Positions 23,382 to 24,325 of a stretch of DNA of 24,325 nucleotides are shown one piece after another. Each line of letters opens with the position of its first letter. Within the stretch, counting starts at the first letter, position 1. The position numbers were made by a program, and so were the translations under genes. Under the pieces are notes generated by a model. The model was not told where the DNA came from. It saw nothing but the letters and a program-made list of their open reading frames with translations, and did no database searches. The stretch spans positions 1 to 24,325 of the IMG/VR virus record IMGVR_UViG_3300033571_017142. One strand, given 5' to 3'. Origin of the DNA: a virus.

Positions 23382-23794
23382 TTCGGCTTCCCTACCTGCA
23401 CACGCATCGAGCCACGACGCTCAAGACGTGCATCGAGAAGGCGTCCATCGAGTCCGGCTTCTCGGCGTCGGAAGTCGTCCATGTGATGACCCACTTCTTG
23501 ACCGCGCTCGCAGACGAAGTGGCGAAGGGCCGCTGTGTCGCCATCCCCGGCTTCGGGATGTTCGTGCAGAAACGCTATCCGCGTCGCGTGCATCGCCGCT
23601 ACTTCCGGCCGACGTTCCAACCGGCCAAGGCGTTCAAGCAGCAGGTGCATCTCGGCACGCCGCCGACCGAGGCAGAAGCTCGTGTCGCACTCAACTACCA
23701 AGTGAACAACTCGCGCACGAACGACAAGGGTGAGCGTCCGTTTGCGATCTTGGAGAAGTTCCGCGAACTCGTGACTCGTCAGGTGAGCCGATGA
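23378..23794 (+). CDS. HU/IHF-like DNA-binding protein 2
   Basis: 138 residues, ATGA overlap with the portal gene and ATGA overlap with the following gene. The HU pattern is clear: helices LKTCIEKASIESGFSASEVV and VMTHFLTALADEVAKG, then CVAIPGFGMFVQK (IPGFGMF, 56-62), a very basic arm (YPRRVHRRYFRPTF) and AKAFKQQV (84-91) as the closing helix. The arm lacks the usual N-P-x-T-G turn. The last 40 or so residues are an extra tail without HU equivalent (EAEARVALNYQ). Placement between portal and head genes suggests a DNA-bound or virion-associated architectural protein; that is an inference. It is distinct in sequence from the other HU-like protein at 18046. Confidence 0.82.
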   Translation: MIRLPYLHTHRATTLKTCIEKASIESGFSASEVVHVMTHFLTALADEVAKGRCVAIPGFGMFVQKRYPRRVHRRYFRPTFQPAKAFKQQVHLGTPPTEAEARVALNYQVNNSRTNDKGERPFAILEKFRELVTRQVSR

Positions 23795-24325
23795 TTCTCC
23801 CCGACCCGTCGAAGCTGCCTGTGGACGAGGACGATCTGTTCATCTTCGCACCGTCGTTCCTGCTGGCGGAGGAGATGGCTTCGCGAGGTGAGCTGTTCGA
23901 GGGTAAGTCGGTCGGCACCGCGAAGGAGCTTGACCTGCTGTTCCTCGACCTCGATCAAACCATTCGCGCGCGCATTCGGCCCAACAAGTTCGCCGACGAG
24001 CGCAAGAAGGGCGTGACCGTGGGCAAGCGCATCCTCGACCGTGTTCAGCGAACTGTTGAGCGCGACCTACTACGGGTGATGCGCAACCAAGAGCTGGGCA
24101 AGTACGGGAGCACCAAGGCGTTTCACGACGCCGCCGTGCGCGTGATGAAGCCAGCCTGGAAGGAAGTGTTCGAGGCCGGTGTCCGCTCAACCGGCATCAA
24201 GGGCACCAACTCGAAGACGGGTCCGGTTGTTCGTCTCGACCGCGAAGACGAGAAGTGGCTGCGCAGCGCGATGCAGCACGAGATGCGTTTCCTGAACGGG
24301 TTCATCAACGCCGTCGAGGAGGGAA
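23791..24325 (+). CDS. Unknown head-region protein, C-terminus outside window
   Basis: 178 full codons are open to the right edge from ATG 23791, which overlaps the preceding stop (ATGA) and has AGGTGAG (23781-23787) just upstream. The sequence is helix-rich and charged: DDLFIFAPSFLLAEEMASRG, then KELDLLFLDLDQTIRARI, VTVGKRILDRVQRTVERDLL, KPAWKEVFEAGVRSTG and DEKWLRSAMQHEMRFLNGFI. The alternation of long helices after a portal gene is reminiscent of N-terminal parts of minor head or head-morphogenesis proteins, but I see no diagnostic motif. The missing C-terminus would decide it. Confidence 0.8.
   Translation, partial: MILPDPSKLPVDEDDLFIFAPSFLLAEEMASRGELFEGKSVGTAKELDLLFLDLDQTIRARIRPNKFADERKKGVTVGKRILDRVQRTVERDLLRVMRNQELGKYGSTKAFHDAAVRVMKPAWKEVFEAGVRSTGIKGTNSKTGPVVRLDREDEKWLRSAMQHEMRFLNGFINAVEEG

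Noticed and set aside
1-24325. tRNA genes, CRISPR array, integrase or attachment site
   Set aside because: Scanned by eye; no cloverleaf with a conserved TTC arm, no regularly spaced repeats and no recombinase gene were seen.

Overview
The window is part of a GC-rich tailed bacteriophage genome (Caudoviricetes). All genes supported here lie on the + strand and are packed end to end, often with 1-4 nt ATGA or GTGA start/stop overlaps. The evidence is the gene set: phage replication, recombination and nucleotide-metabolism genes, followed by large terminase and portal. The portal looks like the T4 gp20 type, which suggests a contractile-tailed (myovirus-like) particle. The host is not visible; base composition suggests a GC-rich bacterium. 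I saw no tRNA, rRNA, CRISPR array, insertion sequence or integrase, and no gene-free stretch reaches 300 bases.

Replication block (1-8149): a superfamily 2 helicase cut by the left edge, an unknown protein, a DnaB-family replicative helicase, dUTPase, a zinc-ribbon/TOPRIM primase, a small cysteine-rich ORF, and a fusion of a family 4-like uracil-DNA glycosylase (UDG) with a family A DNA polymerase. Recombination and repair block (8146-18286): a UvsY-like mediator candidate, a gp32-like single-strand binding protein, a small unknown, RecA/UvsX, a ParB-family protein without ParA, a 5'-3' exonuclease, an unknown protein, a small membrane protein, an SbcD/SbcC (T4 gp47/gp46-like) nuclease pair and a PD-(D/E)XK nuclease. 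Packaging and head block (18046-24325): an HU-like protein, a small helical protein, a probable small terminase, the large terminase, the portal, a second HU-like protein and an unknown gene cut by the right edge.

The genes fit one recombination-dependent replication machine. Helicase and primase open and prime the fork. The polymerase synthesises DNA, and the separate 5'-3' exonuclease supplies the activity missing from its polymerase domain. SbcCD resects ends, and SSB, UvsY-like protein and RecA drive strand invasion. The PD-(D/E)XK nuclease may trim branches before the terminase packages DNA. dUTPase and the polymerase-tethered UDG both point to control of uracil in phage DNA.

The most unusual points are: the UDG-polymerase fusion with a substituted uracil pocket; a probable UvsY homologue beside it; an SSB whose acidic block is internal and followed by a basic tail; an SbcD with a motif I His-to-Gln change; an unavoidable 241-nt out-of-frame overlap between the nuclease and an HU-like gene; and an orphan ParB among recombination genes. 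All calls rest on motif reading alone; no database search was possible.
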